Part shown: positions 1 through 9,009 of the stretch, one piece after another
Layout: the number at the start of each line of letters is the position of its first letter
Numbering within the stretch: position 1 is the stretch's first letter
Source of the DNA: Pseudomonas berkeleyensis
GTDB taxonomy: Bacteria; Pseudomonadota; Gammaproteobacteria; Pseudomonadales; Pseudomonadaceae
Length of the DNA stretch: 64,000 nucleotides
NCBI RefSeq assembly: GCF_014109765.1
Contig: NZ_CP059139.1
Span: 2,484,001 to 2,548,000 of the forward strand
Direction: 5' to 3'
Made by a program: the position numbers and the translations under genes
The notes under the pieces: generated by a model
What the model was told of the DNA's origin: nothing
The model's input: the letters and a program-made list of their open reading frames with translations, nothing else
Database searches by the model: none

Positions 1-609
1 GTTGATCGGGCGTACCCGCTCGCCACGGGCGTAAAGCTGCCTGGCCTTGTCAGCGACCACGGCATCATCGGCCCAACTGCCTTCCCAGAGCTTGTAGACC
101 ACGTCCATGAACTCTTCGGCGCGCTCGTAACGGTCATCGTGGCGGATCATCCGATCCAGCCCGAAGTTGCGCGCGGCGCTGGTCAGGTAGGAGGTGACGA
201 TGTTCCAGCCGATGCGCCCGCCGCTCAGGTGATCCAGTGTGCTGAAGCGCCGTGCGTGGCTGAACGGGTGTTCGTAGGTGGTGCTGACCGTCGCACCGAA
301 GGCGAGGTGTTCGGTCAGCGTGGCCAAGGCCGGGATGTGCAGCAGTGGGTCATTGGCGGGCGCCTCCACGGCCCATTTCAGCGCGGCGTCGTGATTACCG
401 CCATGCACGTCATAGAGGCCCAGCACATCGGCGAAGAAGAACAGGTCGAGGTTGGCCTGTTCGGCGATGCGTGCCTGGTTCGACCAGAATTTCAGGGTGT
501 TGATGCCCAGGCGTTCGTCGGCCGGATGCGTCCACAGGCTGGGCGCGCCGCCACAGCCGACGCTGGCTTGTTCGTAGAGGCCGAAGAGCAGGGGAGTTGG
601 ATCGGACAT
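1..609 (-). CDS. LLM-class flavin monooxygenase, NtaA/SnaA/DszA family (C-terminus outside window)
   Basis: This is the N-terminal 203 residues of an FMNH2-dependent monooxygenase of the bacterial-luciferase fold; it runs off the left edge. The protein begins MSDPTPLLFGLYEQ and carries the family segments FFADVLGLYDV near residue 60 and STLDHLSGGRIGWNIVTS around residues 122-139. Members oxidise organosulfur compounds, nitrilotriacetate or related substrates with FMNH2 from a partner reductase. It is the last visible gene of a minus-strand run of sulfur genes and is a distant paralogue of the gene at 5038-6456. The ATG start at 609 lies 180 bases after the permease stop, and that gap holds a GC-rich palindrome. 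Substrate cannot be read from the sequence. Family call is firm; a role in sulfur scavenging is inferred from neighbours. Confidence 0.9.
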   Translation of the reverse strand, partial: MSDPTPLLFGLYEQASVGCGGAPSLWTHPADERLGINTLKFWSNQARIAEQANLDLFFFADVLGLYDVHGGNHDAALKWAVEAPANDPLLHIPALATLTEHLAFGATVSTTYEHPFSHARRFSTLDHLSGGRIGWNIVTSYLTSAARNFGLDRMIRHDDRYERAEEFMDVVYKLWEGSWADDAVVADKARQLYARGERVRPIN

Positions 610-694
610 GAAAACTCTCTATTGATCAATTATGGTGCGGGCCGGCAACGCCGTGCTGCCGGCTGCGGAGGTCGCGGCTGCTCTGGTGCTCCGG

Positions 695-758
695 GTAGGG
701 TGCGCTGTGCGCACCGGAAATACCGCGGTGCTGGCCTGGTGCGCACGGCGCGCCCTAC
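695..758. repeat. GC-rich extragenic palindrome (REP-like)
   Basis: Arms at 695-715 and 738-758 form a 21-base inverted repeat with 19 matches around a 22-base centre. The outer ends begin GTAGGG and finish CCCTAC, and each arm carries GTGCGCAC. It sits alone in the 180-base gap between the ABC permease gene and the edge monooxygenase gene. I recall palindromes of this GTAGGGTGCGC type as common between genes in Pseudomonas, but copy number here is untested. It could act as an mRNA-stabilising or partially terminating hairpin inside the operon. Confidence 0.7.
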
Positions 759-789
759 GTCTGCGCGGCACTCGGTGGCTGGTACAAAA

Positions 790-1632
790 CTAGCGCCGCT
801 CCTGGAAGCCCTTGCCGTAGTGCCGCTCCAGCCGGGCCTGGATCAGTTCCAGGCCAATCGACAGCAGCCAGTAGATGACGGCGGCGGTGGTCAGCAGCTC
901 GATGTAGCGGTACGACGAACGCCCGTAGGACTGGGCCAGGAACATGATTTCCCAGACCCCCATCACCGAGACCAGCGAGGAGTCCTTGAGCATGGAGATG
1001 AACTGGTTGGTAGTGGGCGGCAGGATGGTGCGCATGGCCTGGGGTAGTACGATGCGCCAGAAGATCACGCTGCGCCGCATGCCCAGTGCCAACGCGGCCT
1101 CGCGTTGGCCGCGGGCGACACCGAGGATGCCGGCGCGGAAGATCTCGCTCAGGTAGGCGCCGTAGTTCAGTGACAGGGCCAGGATGCCTGCCGTGATCGC
1201 CCCGGGTACCAGGCCTATTTGCGGCAGACCGAGGTAGATCAGCAGGATCTGGATCAACAGCGGTGTGCCACGGAAGAACGAGGCATAGAAGGTCGCGATA
1301 CCGAAAGCCACGGCGCTGGATGACAGGCGTGCCAGCGCGGCGAGAAAGCCCAGCAGTACTGACACGACGATCGAGCAGACGCTGAGAAACAGGGTCAATG
1401 CGGCGCCCTGGAGGAAACCGTTGGGCCCCAGCTTGATGCCCACCAGGTTTGGCCACTTGTCGACGATCACCGAGAACTTCAGATCGAAGGTCAGGAAGAA
1501 CGCGACGCACAGGGCCAGCAACACGGCCCAGGTCAGGTACAGGCGTACGCGAAAACCGAAGAAACGTGGCAGAGCGGACAGGATGCCCGCCGCGAGGCGC
1601 GGCGGGCGGGGTGGTTGAGGGAAGGCGGTCAT
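790..1632 (-). CDS. Polar amino-acid ABC transporter permease (HisM/TcyB type)
   Basis: This 280-residue inner-membrane permease has a hydrophobic segment near residues 27-47 and a second cluster beginning FLQGAALTLFLSV. The cytoplasmic loop EAALALGMRRSVIFWRIVLPQAM is the EAA motif that docks the ATPase. The start chosen is the ATG at 1632, which overlaps the stop of the binding-protein gene by four bases (ATGA) and so is probably translationally coupled; longer in-frame starts would lie inside that gene. With the preceding binding protein it forms a cystine- or polar-amino-acid-type importer. No cognate ATP-binding gene follows in the window, which is odd for this class. Family call firm; substrate (cystine or another sulfur amino acid) inferred from the sulfur-gene context. 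Confidence 0.9.
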   Translation of the reverse strand: MTAFPQPPRPPRLAAGILSALPRFFGFRVRLYLTWAVLLALCVAFFLTFDLKFSVIVDKWPNLVGIKLGPNGFLQGAALTLFLSVCSIVVSVLLGFLAALARLSSSAVAFGIATFYASFFRGTPLLIQILLIYLGLPQIGLVPGAITAGILALSLNYGAYLSEIFRAGILGVARGQREAALALGMRRSVIFWRIVLPQAMRTILPPTTNQFISMLKDSSLVSVMGVWEIMFLAQSYGRSSYRYIELLTTAAVIYWLLSIGLELIQARLERHYGKGFQERR

Positions 1633-2450
1633 TGGCTGATATCGGCACCGATCCATTTTTGCGAGATCTTCGCCAGGGTGCCGTCCTGTTTGAGTGCTGC
1701 GAATATCTCGACCAACTTGGCGTCCCATTCCGCATCACCTTTCTCGGTGGCCACGGCATTGGGTTCGGCATACAACACCTCGCCGGTCACCTTGAAGCGG
1801 GGATCGGCAGCGATGCGCTCCTTGGCGGTCACCAGGTTGGTGACCATGGCGTCCAGGCGCACGCCAGCACCGAGGGCGAGATCCTGGAAGGCAACGGTCT
1901 CGTTGTCGTAGGGCGCGATCTGCACCTGGTCGAAGGGGTAGTCGATCTTCTGGTCTTCGGCACCTTCGATCACCAGATCCTTGCGCAGGTAGCTCTCGTA
2001 GGTGGATGCAGTGATCACGCCGACCTTCTTGCCGTTCAGATCCTTGCCGCTGTGGATGCGCTCATCCTTGGCGTTGACCACGATGACAGCGGGCGAGGCG
2101 TAGTAGTTGAGCGGAAAATTGAAGACCTCGGCGCGTGCCTGGCTCGGCGTCATGGAGCAGATGCACACGTCATAGCGACCGCCCCAACGGCCGGCAGCGA
2201 TCACGTCCCAGGACGGCGTTTCCAGACGCAGCTTCACGCCCAGGCGCTCGGCTACGGCCTTGGCGATGTCCACGTCGAAACCATCGAGCTGGTTCTGCTC
2301 GTTGAGAAAGGAGAAGGGCGGGTAGTTTTCCATCAGTACGCCCACCACTTCGCCGCGCTGCTGCACACGGTCGAGAATGGGGCCGGCGAGGGCGCTGGAG
2401 CAGGTGGTGATCAAGGCAATGCTCAGAGTGAGCAGACTACGTTTTTTCAT
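1629..2450 (-). CDS. Amino-acid ABC transporter substrate-binding protein (SBP_bac_3)
   Basis: This 273-residue periplasmic receptor of cluster 3 has an N-terminal secretion signal of about 22 residues (MKKRSLLTLSIALITTCSSALA) with no lipobox at the expected place. The ligand-binding signature runs YPPFSFLNEQNQLDGFDVDIAKA (around residues 43-65), followed by WDVIAAGRWGGRYDVCICSMT. The aromatic pocket and GFDVD pattern match cystine, glutamine and arginine receptors. It precedes and overlaps its permease. Two Cys residues in DVCICSM sit where most family members lack them. It is probably co-transcribed with metQNI upstream (37-base gap). Substrate is unproven; a sulfur amino acid is the contextual guess. 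Confidence 0.9.
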   Translation of the reverse strand: MKKRSLLTLSIALITTCSSALAGPILDRVQQRGEVVGVLMENYPPFSFLNEQNQLDGFDVDIAKAVAERLGVKLRLETPSWDVIAAGRWGGRYDVCICSMTPSQARAEVFNFPLNYYASPAVIVVNAKDERIHSGKDLNGKKVGVITASTYESYLRKDLVIEGAEDQKIDYPFDQVQIAPYDNETVAFQDLALGAGVRLDAMVTNLVTAKERIAADPRFKVTGEVLYAEPNAVATEKGDAEWDAKLVEIFAALKQDGTLAKISQKWIGADISQ

Positions 2451-2486
2451 TGCATCTCCGATGCGTATTGTGGATTGGGTGAAAGA

Positions 2487-3140
2487 TCAGGTGCGGTGGT
2501 TGAGGCGCTTGGCCAGGCGGTCGCCGCTGAACTGGATCAGGCTGACCAGCACCACCAGGGCGACGATCACGGTGAGCATCACCTGGCTGTCGAAACGCTG
2601 GTAACCGTAGCGGTAGGCCAGGTCGCCGAGACCGCCCGCACCGATGGCGCCGGCCATGGCCGAGGAATTGATCATGGTCACCAGGGTGATGGTGAAACCG
2701 CCGACGATGCCCGGCAGGGCCTCGGGCAGCAGCACGTGCCAGACGATGTGCCAGCGCCGGCAGCCCATGGCCTGGGCGGCTTCGATCAGGCCGTGGTCGA
2801 CCTCGCGCAGGCTGACCTCGGCAATGCGTGCGAAGAACGGCGTGGCGGCGATGGTCAGCGGCACCACCGCCGCCCAGACACCGTAGGTGGTGCCGACGAT
2901 CAGGCGGGTGAAGGGAATCAGCGCCACCATCAGGATCAGAAAAGGGATCGAGCGGAACAGGTTGACGATGGCGCCCAGCACCTGGTTCAGCCGTGGCGCC
3001 TCGAAGATGCCGCCCTTGCTGCTGGTGACCAGAAACACCGCCAGCGGGATACCGGCCAGCAGTGCCAGCAACGATGACACGCCGACCATCAGCATGGTGT
3101 CGAGCAAACCTTGCCAGAGGCGATCAAGCAGCAGCGACAT
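2487..3140 (-). CDS. metI: D-methionine ABC transporter permease MetI
   Basis: This 217-residue permease matches the normal MetI length, with about five membrane helices and the conserved MetI block [18 protein letters not shown], which includes the EAA loop. It forms the membrane channel of the methionine importer with MetN and MetQ. Its ATG at 3140 lies 17 bases inside the 3' end of metN, so translation is probably coupled. The gene order metQ-metN-metI is unusual compared with the common metN-metI-metQ, but it occurs in sulfur-scavenging operons. The context suggests uptake of methionine or related thioethers as a sulfur source. Confidence 0.93.
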   Translation of the reverse strand: MSLLLDRLWQGLLDTMLMVGVSSLLALLAGIPLAVFLVTSSKGGIFEAPRLNQVLGAIVNLFRSIPFLILMVALIPFTRLIVGTTYGVWAAVVPLTIAATPFFARIAEVSLREVDHGLIEAAQAMGCRRWHIVWHVLLPEALPGIVGGFTITLVTMINSSAMAGAIGAGGLGDLAYRYGYQRFDSQVMLTVIVALVVLVSLIQFSGDRLAKRLNHRT

Positions 3141-4221
3141 AACCCAGTACCTCCAGGTGATCGGCCAGTGGCCGTGCGTTGTCGAGCAGGGTGGGGTGAG
3201 CGAACGGCGATTGGCCGACGGCGAGGATCAGGTGGCCTACCGCATGGCCCTGGATCTGCTCGAGGCTGGCGTCGAGCAGTTTCACCCGGCCGCCGAGTGC
3301 CGCGCCGATGGCGGGCAGGTCAGGCTCCAGGCCGCTACCAGTGAAGTGCAGGCGCAGTATCAGCTCGTCGTCAGCCTGTTCATGTTCGCTGCGCAGACGC
3401 GCTTGCAGGCGTGCCGGCAGGGCATGCTGCAGCGGCGCGAGCAGGGTGCGCGTCACGTCGTGGCGTGGTGCGCCGAAGACGCGCCACACCGGCCCTTGCT
3501 CGACCACTTCGCCTTGTTCCAGCACTACCACGCGGTCGCAGATTTCGCGGATCACCGTCATTTCGTGGGTGATCAGCACCACGGTCAGGTTCAGGCGCTG
3601 GTTGATCTCACGCAGCAGGCCGAGGATCGACTGGGTGGTTTCCGGGTCGAGCGCGCTGGTGGCTTCGTCACAGAGCAATATCTGCGGGTCATGCACCAGG
3701 GCGCGGGCGATTCCCACGCGTTGTTTCTGCCCGCCGGAAAGCTGCGCCGGATAGGCCGCGTGCTTGTCCTGCAGGCCGACCAGTTCGAGCAGTTCGCGCA
3801 CCTTGCGCTGGCGTGCTTCGCGCGGTACACCGGCGACCTTCAGTGGCAGCTCGACGTTCTGCCACACGGTCTTGGCCGACATCAGGTTGAAGTGCTGGAA
3901 AATCATGCCGATGCGCCGACGCAGGGCGACCAGCTGATCTTCGTCATACTGCGCGATGTCGATACCGTCGATCAGCACGCGGCCGCTGCTGGGCTGCTCC
4001 AGGCGGTTGATGGTGCGCAGCAGCGAGGACTTGCCCGCGCCGCTGCGGCCGATGATGCCGAACACTTCGCCACGCGAGATCGCCAGGTCGATATCGCGCA
4101 GCGCCTGCACCGGGCCATTGGCACCGTCGTAGGCCTTGCCCAGATTGTCGAAGCGCAGGTGCGTGTCGACGGCCTGGCTGGCCTGTGCGGCTTGCTGCAG
4201 ATGTGGGTCGAAACCGCTCAT
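3124..4221 (-). CDS. metN: Methionine ABC transporter ATP-binding protein MetN
   Basis: This 365-residue ATPase has Walker [10 protein letters not shown] (about 58-66), Q-loop IFQHFNLM, signature LSGGQKQR (161-168), Walker B ILLCDEA (181-187) and switch His in THEMTVI. The last ~100 residues look like the NIL/ACT-type C-terminal domain that binds methionine and trans-inhibits transport in E. coli MetN. The ATG at 4221 was chosen because it lies one base after the metQ stop; the frame stays open further upstream but only inside metQ. It drives the MetI permease. Confidence is high for family and partner, less for the exact substrate (L- or D-methionine, sulfoxides). Confidence 0.95.
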   Translation of the reverse strand: MSGFDPHLQQAAQASQAVDTHLRFDNLGKAYDGANGPVQALRDIDLAISRGEVFGIIGRSGAGKSSLLRTINRLEQPSSGRVLIDGIDIAQYDEDQLVALRRRIGMIFQHFNLMSAKTVWQNVELPLKVAGVPREARQRKVRELLELVGLQDKHAAYPAQLSGGQKQRVGIARALVHDPQILLCDEATSALDPETTQSILGLLREINQRLNLTVVLITHEMTVIREICDRVVVLEQGEVVEQGPVWRVFGAPRHDVTRTLLAPLQHALPARLQARLRSEHEQADDELILRLHFTGSGLEPDLPAIGAALGGRVKLLDASLEQIQGHAVGHLILAVGQSPFAHPTLLDNARPLADHLEVLGYVAAA

Positions 4222-4222
4222 G

Positions 4223-5017
4223 TCAGCTTTCCCAGCCTGGCTGGTAGAGCTTGCCGTGGGCCTTGTCCAGCGCCGCGCGCACGGCCGGCGAGTGCTGGTA
4301 GATGTCGATGAACTTGAGCAGGCGGGCGTCCTGGGCCTTGGCCGGCTGGGCGACGAACTGGATGATGTATTCAGGGTTGTCCAGGCCGTCGAACAGCAGC
4401 GCCGACTCCGGGTCATGGGTGCCGGCCAGGCGGATGTAGTGTGGGTAGCCCTGGGCCACGTCCACTTCATCCAGGGCACGCACCAGTTGCACGGCTTCCA
4501 GCTCGATGATGCGGATGTTCTTCGGGTTGGCGGTGATGTCGTCCAGGGTGGCCTTGTAGCCGACGTCCGGCTTGAGCTCGATCAGCCCGGCCTTGCGCAG
4601 CAGTTGCAGGCCACGCCCGCCATTGATCGGGTCGTTGGCGATGGCCACCTTGGCGCCGTCCGGCAGGGTGGAGAAGTCCTTGTGCTTCTTCGAGTACAGG
4701 CCGACGTTGTTGAGCACGCCGCGCGCCACTGGCACCAGGTCGTAGCCACCTTCGGACTTGGCGTTTTCCAGGAAGGGAATGTGCTGGAAGTAGTTCACGT
4801 CGATGTCGCCATTGGCCAGGCTGACGTTGGGCGCGATCCAGTCGGTGAACTCGATCAGTTCGACTTCCAGCCCTTGTTTCTTTGCCTCGGCCACGGCCAC
4901 TTCCAGCGGTGGCGCGAAAGCGGCGGTGGTGCCGAGTTTCAGGGCCGGCTCGGCCTGGGCCAGGGTGCTGGCGGCGAGCAGGGTGCCGAGGGTCAGGGTT
5001 TTCAGGGTCTTGAGCAT
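4223..5017 (-). CDS. metQ: Methionine-binding periplasmic protein MetQ (NLPA family)
   Basis: This 264-residue NLPA-family receptor has a cleavable-looking signal ([22 protein letters not shown]) ending in an AxA site rather than a lipobox, so it is probably soluble in the periplasm, whereas many MetQ proteins are lipoproteins. The family blocks [24 protein letters not shown] and [17 protein letters not shown] are clear. It delivers methionine to MetN-MetI. It lies 20 bases after the upstream flavin monooxygenase gene and one base before metN, so it is embedded in the sulfur operon and not in a stand-alone met locus. Confidence 0.93.
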   Translation of the reverse strand: MLKTLKTLTLGTLLAASTLAQAEPALKLGTTAAFAPPLEVAVAEAKKQGLEVELIEFTDWIAPNVSLANGDIDVNYFQHIPFLENAKSEGGYDLVPVARGVLNNVGLYSKKHKDFSTLPDGAKVAIANDPINGGRGLQLLRKAGLIELKPDVGYKATLDDITANPKNIRIIELEAVQLVRALDEVDVAQGYPHYIRLAGTHDPESALLFDGLDNPEYIIQFVAQPAKAQDARLLKFIDIYQHSPAVRAALDKAHGKLYQPGWES

Positions 5018-5037
5018 GATGGCCTCCTTGTAGGGGT

Positions 5038-6456
5038 TCAGAGCAGGCTCAGCGCGTTGCTGCTGAGGCCTCGCAGTTCGTGGGTGATGCTGTGCTGGTG
5101 CTCCAGGCGGGCGGGGTCGCGCCAGGCGGCACCGGGATGCTCGGACGGCAGACGCGGGCCCTGGCCGAACAGCTTGTGGCGCAGGGCGCCGTCTGCGTAG
5201 GCGGTCTTGTAGCGGCCACGGCGTTGCAGCTCGGGAATCACCAGGTCGATGAAGTCGGCGTAACTTTCCGGGGTGACGATGCGTGTCAGGTTGAAGCCGT
5301 CCAGGCCGGTGGCGTCGATCCAGGCGATCAGTTGTTCGGCCACTTGCTCCGGCGAGCCGACCACCAGCGGGTAGCGGCCGCCGAGGGCGTGCTGCTGCAG
5401 CAGGCGGCGTTTGGTCCAGCCACTGAAGGTCTTGACCACCGACTCGATGGCGTTGGTCTTGCGTGCGTGGATCGGCTCATCCAGGTCGAAGGCGGCCAGG
5501 TCGATACCGGTGGAACTGGAAAAATGCGCGATGCCGGCCTCCGGGCTGGCGTAGCGCAGGTACTCGGCGTGCTTGTCGCGGGCCTCGGCTTCGGTCGGCG
5601 CGACGATCACGGCGATGCCCATGAACACCTTGATGCCCTCGGCCGCGCGTCCGGCCGCCACGGCGCTGGCGCGCACTTTGTCGACCTGGGCGCGTACTGC
5701 CGCATGCTCGTTGCCGCCGATGAACACGCACTCGGCATGCTCGCCAGCGAAGCGCAGGCCGCGTGTAGATGAGCCGGCCTGGAACAACAACGGCGTGCGC
5801 TGCGGCGACGGCTGGCTGAGGTGATAGCCCTCGACCTGATAGAACTCGCCCTGGTGATGCACCTTGTGCACCTTGCCGGGCTGGGCGTAGACGCGTCGCT
5901 CGCGGTCAGCCAGCACGGCATCGTCCTGCCAACTGCCTTCGAGCAGCTTGTAGAGCACTTCCAGGTACTCGTCGGCCTGGTCGTAACGACGGTCGTGCTC
6001 GACCTGCTGTGGCTGGCCCATGGCCTTGGCCGCGCTGTCCAGATAGCCGGTGACGATGTTCCAGCCGATGCGCCCTTGAGTGAGATGGTCGAGGGTCGAT
6101 AGGCGTCGGGCGAATGGGTAGGGCGCCTCGTAGCTGAGGTTGGCGGTCACGCCGAACCCCAGGTGCCGGGTCACGCCGGCCATGGCCGAGACCAGCAGCA
6201 GCGGGTCGTTGACCGGCAGCTGGATGGCCTCCTGCAACGGCAGGTCGATTCCGTTCTGGTAGACGTCGTAGACACCAAGGATATCGGCGATGAACAGGCC
6301 GTCGAACAGCCCGCGTTCGAGCAACTGGGCCAGTTCCGTCCAGTAGCTCAACTGGTTGAAGTTCGTCGAGCGGTCGCGCGGGTGCGTCCACAGGCCGTGA
6401 TGGATATGCCCGATGCAGTTCATGTTGAAGGCGTTGAGGAGGATTTCCCTGGCCAT
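5038..6456 (-). CDS. NtaA/SnaA/DszA-family FMNH2-dependent monooxygenase
   Basis: This 472-residue full-length enzyme of the luciferase-like superfamily shows the expected opening (LLNAFNMNCIGHIHHGLWTHP), the FIADILGVYDVY segment, STLDHLTQGRIGWNIVTGYL and PLLFQAGSSTRGLRFAGEHAE. Relatives desulfurise or hydroxylate organosulfur and organonitrogen compounds using FMNH2 supplied by a reductase. The ATG at 6456 shares one base with the stop of the SfnB-like gene upstream (TGATG). The co-transcribed flavin dehydrogenase-type partners suggest a two-step oxidation route. No flavin reductase gene is visible in the window. Substrate unknown. Confidence 0.92.
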   Translation of the reverse strand: MAREILLNAFNMNCIGHIHHGLWTHPRDRSTNFNQLSYWTELAQLLERGLFDGLFIADILGVYDVYQNGIDLPLQEAIQLPVNDPLLLVSAMAGVTRHLGFGVTANLSYEAPYPFARRLSTLDHLTQGRIGWNIVTGYLDSAAKAMGQPQQVEHDRRYDQADEYLEVLYKLLEGSWQDDAVLADRERRVYAQPGKVHKVHHQGEFYQVEGYHLSQPSPQRTPLLFQAGSSTRGLRFAGEHAECVFIGGNEHAAVRAQVDKVRASAVAAGRAAEGIKVFMGIAVIVAPTEAEARDKHAEYLRYASPEAGIAHFSSSTGIDLAAFDLDEPIHARKTNAIESVVKTFSGWTKRRLLQQHALGGRYPLVVGSPEQVAEQLIAWIDATGLDGFNLTRIVTPESYADFIDLVIPELQRRGRYKTAYADGALRHKLFGQGPRLPSEHPGAAWRDPARLEHQHSITHELRGLSSNALSLL

Positions 6457-7655
6457 CAGATCGTCCCCCGGCGCGGTGGTAGTCGCTCGTTGAGCACGTA
6501 ATCGCCGATGGCGTGATACTTCCAGCGCACCGGGTCGTGCAGGGTGTGGGTGCGCGCGTTGCGCCAGTGACGGTCGAGGCCGAATTCGGCCAGGGTGGCG
6601 CGGCTGCCGGACAGCTCCAGCAGCTTGCTGGAAACCAGCAGCGAGACTTCGGTGCTGATGGCGCGCGCTTCGGCCACGGCGATCGAGGCCGCGGCGACGC
6701 TGTGTTCATCTGGCGCAGCCTGGGCGCGGTCGACGAATTCGCCTGCACGCTCCAGCAGCGCTTCGCTGGCGTGCAGGCGAATCACCAGACGGCCGATTTC
6801 CTGCTGGGTCAGTGGATCGTCGCTGGCCTTGTCGATGCCGGCGTCGATCCATGGGCGCGACTTGTGACGGACGAACTGCAGCAGGTCTTCGTAGGCCGCA
6901 CGGGCGATGCCCGTGTCGATGGCCGCATGCAACAACTGGGCGAAAGGGCCGACGGTGGTCGGACGGTCGAAGGCGCTCTGAAACGGCACCACGTCGTCGG
7001 CGTCCACCGGCACGTTGTCGAGTACCACCGAACCACTGCCGGTGGTGCGCTGGCCGAAGCCGCTCCAGTCATCGATCACTTGCAGGCCGGCCGCCTGACG
7101 CGGGATGAAGGCCAGTTGGCCGCGGCCCTCATCGTCCACCGCGAGGGTAGGAATACGCTGCGCATAGAGCGCACCGGTGGCGTAGAACTTGCGCCCGTTG
7201 ACGCGATAGTGCTCGCCATCGCGGCTCAGCCGCGTGTTGCGATCCAGCGCCGTCTTGGTGCCGAGTTCGGCCAGGGCATTGCCGTAGCGCTTGCCGGCCA
7301 GCACTTCGCCGTAGAGGCGATGTTGCTGTGCTTCGCTGCCGTTGATGCGTAGCACTTCCAGGGCATAGAAGTGGTTTTGCGGAATCTGCCCGAGCGAGGC
7401 ATCGGCCTGGGCTATACGGGCGATGACCTTGGCCAGGGTGATGCTGGAGACACCCGCGCCACCAAAGGCCTTGGGCACGCTGATGGCCCACAGGCCGGAG
7501 TGGCTGAACAGTTCCAGCTCGCTGTGTGGCAGGCGCCGTTCGCGGTCGCGTTCGGCGCTGCCAGGGCTCAGTACCTGGGCCAGGGCTTCGGCCACGCCGA
7601 GGGCTTCGGCGTCGCTGCGAATCAGCGCCACCGTATTGGTCAGCGGTGCGTTCAT
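6456..7655 (-). CDS. SfnB/DszC-like flavin-dependent sulfur-acquisition oxidoreductase (copy 2)
   Basis: This 399-residue protein has the acyl-CoA dehydrogenase fold and closely matches the SfnB group used for sulfone/sulfur assimilation in pseudomonads. Visible landmarks are the N-terminal helices with HSGLWAISVPKAFGGAG, ALAELGTKTA, DDWSGFGQRTTGSGSVVLDNV and the C-terminal RNARTHTLHDPVRWKYHAIG. Such proteins bind FMN/FAD and act more like DszC monooxygenases than CoA dehydrogenases. It is a tandem paralogue of the gene immediately upstream (three-base gap), with near-identical final ~40 residues. The ATG at 7655 has no competing start nearby. Confidence 0.9.
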   Translation of the reverse strand: MNAPLTNTVALIRSDAEALGVAEALAQVLSPGSAERDRERRLPHSELELFSHSGLWAISVPKAFGGAGVSSITLAKVIARIAQADASLGQIPQNHFYALEVLRINGSEAQQHRLYGEVLAGKRYGNALAELGTKTALDRNTRLSRDGEHYRVNGRKFYATGALYAQRIPTLAVDDEGRGQLAFIPRQAAGLQVIDDWSGFGQRTTGSGSVVLDNVPVDADDVVPFQSAFDRPTTVGPFAQLLHAAIDTGIARAAYEDLLQFVRHKSRPWIDAGIDKASDDPLTQQEIGRLVIRLHASEALLERAGEFVDRAQAAPDEHSVAAASIAVAEARAISTEVSLLVSSKLLELSGSRATLAEFGLDRHWRNARTHTLHDPVRWKYHAIGDYVLNERLPPRRGTI

Positions 7656-7658
7656 GGC

Positions 7659-8897
7659 TCAGATCCAGGAATGGCGGGCAGGGTGACGTTGGTTCAGGTG
7701 CCAGGCGCCGACGGCGTGGTACTTCCAGCGCACTGGGTCGTGCAGGGTGTGGGTGCGCGCGTTGCGCCAGTGGCGGTCGAGGCCGAACTCGGCCAGGGTG
7801 GCGCGGCTGCCGGCCAGTTCCAGCAGCTTCTCGCTGGCAGTCAGCGAGATCTCGGTGGTGAGCGCCTTGGCTTCGGCCACCGCGATGGAGGCACGGGCGG
7901 CGGCGTCGGCATCGATGGGGGCGGCGGCGACTTCGTCGAGCACGCGCCCGGCCTTGTGCAGCAGCGCTTCGGCGGCGTGCAGTTCGATCTGCAGGCGGCC
8001 AACATCGGCGATCACATAGAGGTCGTCACCGGCACGCTCGACCTTTGCATCGAGCCACGGCCGTGCCTTGTCGCGGACGAAGGCGACGGCATCACGCAGG
8101 GCGCCATCGGCGATGCCGAGGTCGATCGCGGCCTGGATCAGTTGCGAGAAGGCGCCCTGGATGCTCGGTTTGTCGGCCAGCGGCCAGAGTGGAATCAGGT
8201 TGTTCTCGTCGACCTCCACCTCGTTGAGCAGTACGGTGCCGCTGGCGGTGGTGCGCTGACCGAAGCCGGACCAGTCGTTGACGATGCGCAATCCGGCGCG
8301 CCCGCGCTGGATGAAGGCCAGCCACGGCCGGCCCTGTTCGTCCAGCGCCTTGCTGGCGATCCAGTGGGCGAAGAGGGCGCCAGTGGAGTAGAACTTCTCG
8401 CCGCTGAATAACCAGCGGCCGTCGCGTTTCACCAGGCGCGCCTGGATGTCCAGGGTGTGCTTGCTGCCCCGTTCGGGGCCGCCGTTGCCGATACGCCAGC
8501 CGGCCAGCACGCTGGCGAACAGGCGCCCTTGTTGCTCGGGGCTGGCGCCGGCCTGCAACAGGCCGAGGAGGCCGAACTGGTTCTGCGGAATCTGCCCCAG
8601 GGCCGGGTCGACCGCGGAGATGATGCGAAACACCTCGGCGATGGTCACGTAGGATAGCTGCGGGCCACCGAAGGCGCGCGGCACGGCGATACTGCCAAGG
8701 CCGCTGGCGGTGAACCGTTCCACCAGCTCCCAGGGCAGGCGGCGTTCGCGGTCGCGCAGGATGACTTCTGTCTGCGCCGCTTCTGCCAGGGCATGTGCGG
8801 CCTGCAGGGCTTCGGCGTCAGTGCTGAGAACGGCGGCGGGGTGTAGCGCTGGGGCGACGTCCTGGTCGCTGTCCTCAAGGGTAATCGGACTGGTCAT
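7659..8897 (-). CDS. SfnB/DszC-like flavin-dependent sulfur-acquisition oxidoreductase (copy 1)
   Basis: This 412-residue protein is of the same family as its downstream neighbour. Key blocks are GLGSIAVPRAFGGPQLSY, GNGGPERGSKHTLD, NDWSGFGQRTTASGTVLLNE and HTLHDPVRWKYHAVG. An ATG 51 bases further upstream is in frame, but the start at 8897 is preferred because GAGG stands five bases before it and the SfnB-like homology begins just after. It is the first gene of the sulfur operon, with about 245 bases of non-coding DNA upstream that should hold the promoter. The tandem pair may act as two enzymes with different substrates or as a hetero-oligomer; neither can be told from sequence. Confidence 0.9.
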   Translation of the reverse strand: MTSPITLEDSDQDVAPALHPAAVLSTDAEALQAAHALAEAAQTEVILRDRERRLPWELVERFTASGLGSIAVPRAFGGPQLSYVTIAEVFRIISAVDPALGQIPQNQFGLLGLLQAGASPEQQGRLFASVLAGWRIGNGGPERGSKHTLDIQARLVKRDGRWLFSGEKFYSTGALFAHWIASKALDEQGRPWLAFIQRGRAGLRIVNDWSGFGQRTTASGTVLLNEVEVDENNLIPLWPLADKPSIQGAFSQLIQAAIDLGIADGALRDAVAFVRDKARPWLDAKVERAGDDLYVIADVGRLQIELHAAEALLHKAGRVLDEVAAAPIDADAAARASIAVAEAKALTTEISLTASEKLLELAGSRATLAEFGLDRHWRNARTHTLHDPVRWKYHAVGAWHLNQRHPARHSWI

Positions 8898-8985
8898 GCA
8901 AACCTCATCTTGTGGATGTGCCGCAACGGCACCGGGATGAGGGCGCAACGGAGCGGTGGAAATATCGAGGCTCCGGTGGTCCGGT

Positions 8986-9009
8986 CTTTATACCCTATGG
9001 GATTTAAAG
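8986..9009. promoter_or_regulatory. Imperfect palindrome upstream of the sulfur operon
   Basis: A 24-base imperfect dyad runs from CTTTATACCC to GGGATTTAAAG, with CTTTA and TAAAG at its ends and CCC/GGG around the centre. About 16 of 24 positions are self-complementary. It lies about 90 bases ahead of the first ATG in the only AT-rich stretch (8985-9040) before the operon, so it is a reasonable operator or promoter candidate for a sulfur-limitation regulator. No sigma-54 type GG-N10-GC element was convincing. Confidence 0.35.

Noticed and set aside
1449-3077. A 542-codon plus-strand open frame across the ABC genes
   Set aside because: It lies antisense to the permease, binding-protein and metI genes, and its Gln/His/Gly-rich product resembles back-translation of GC codons.
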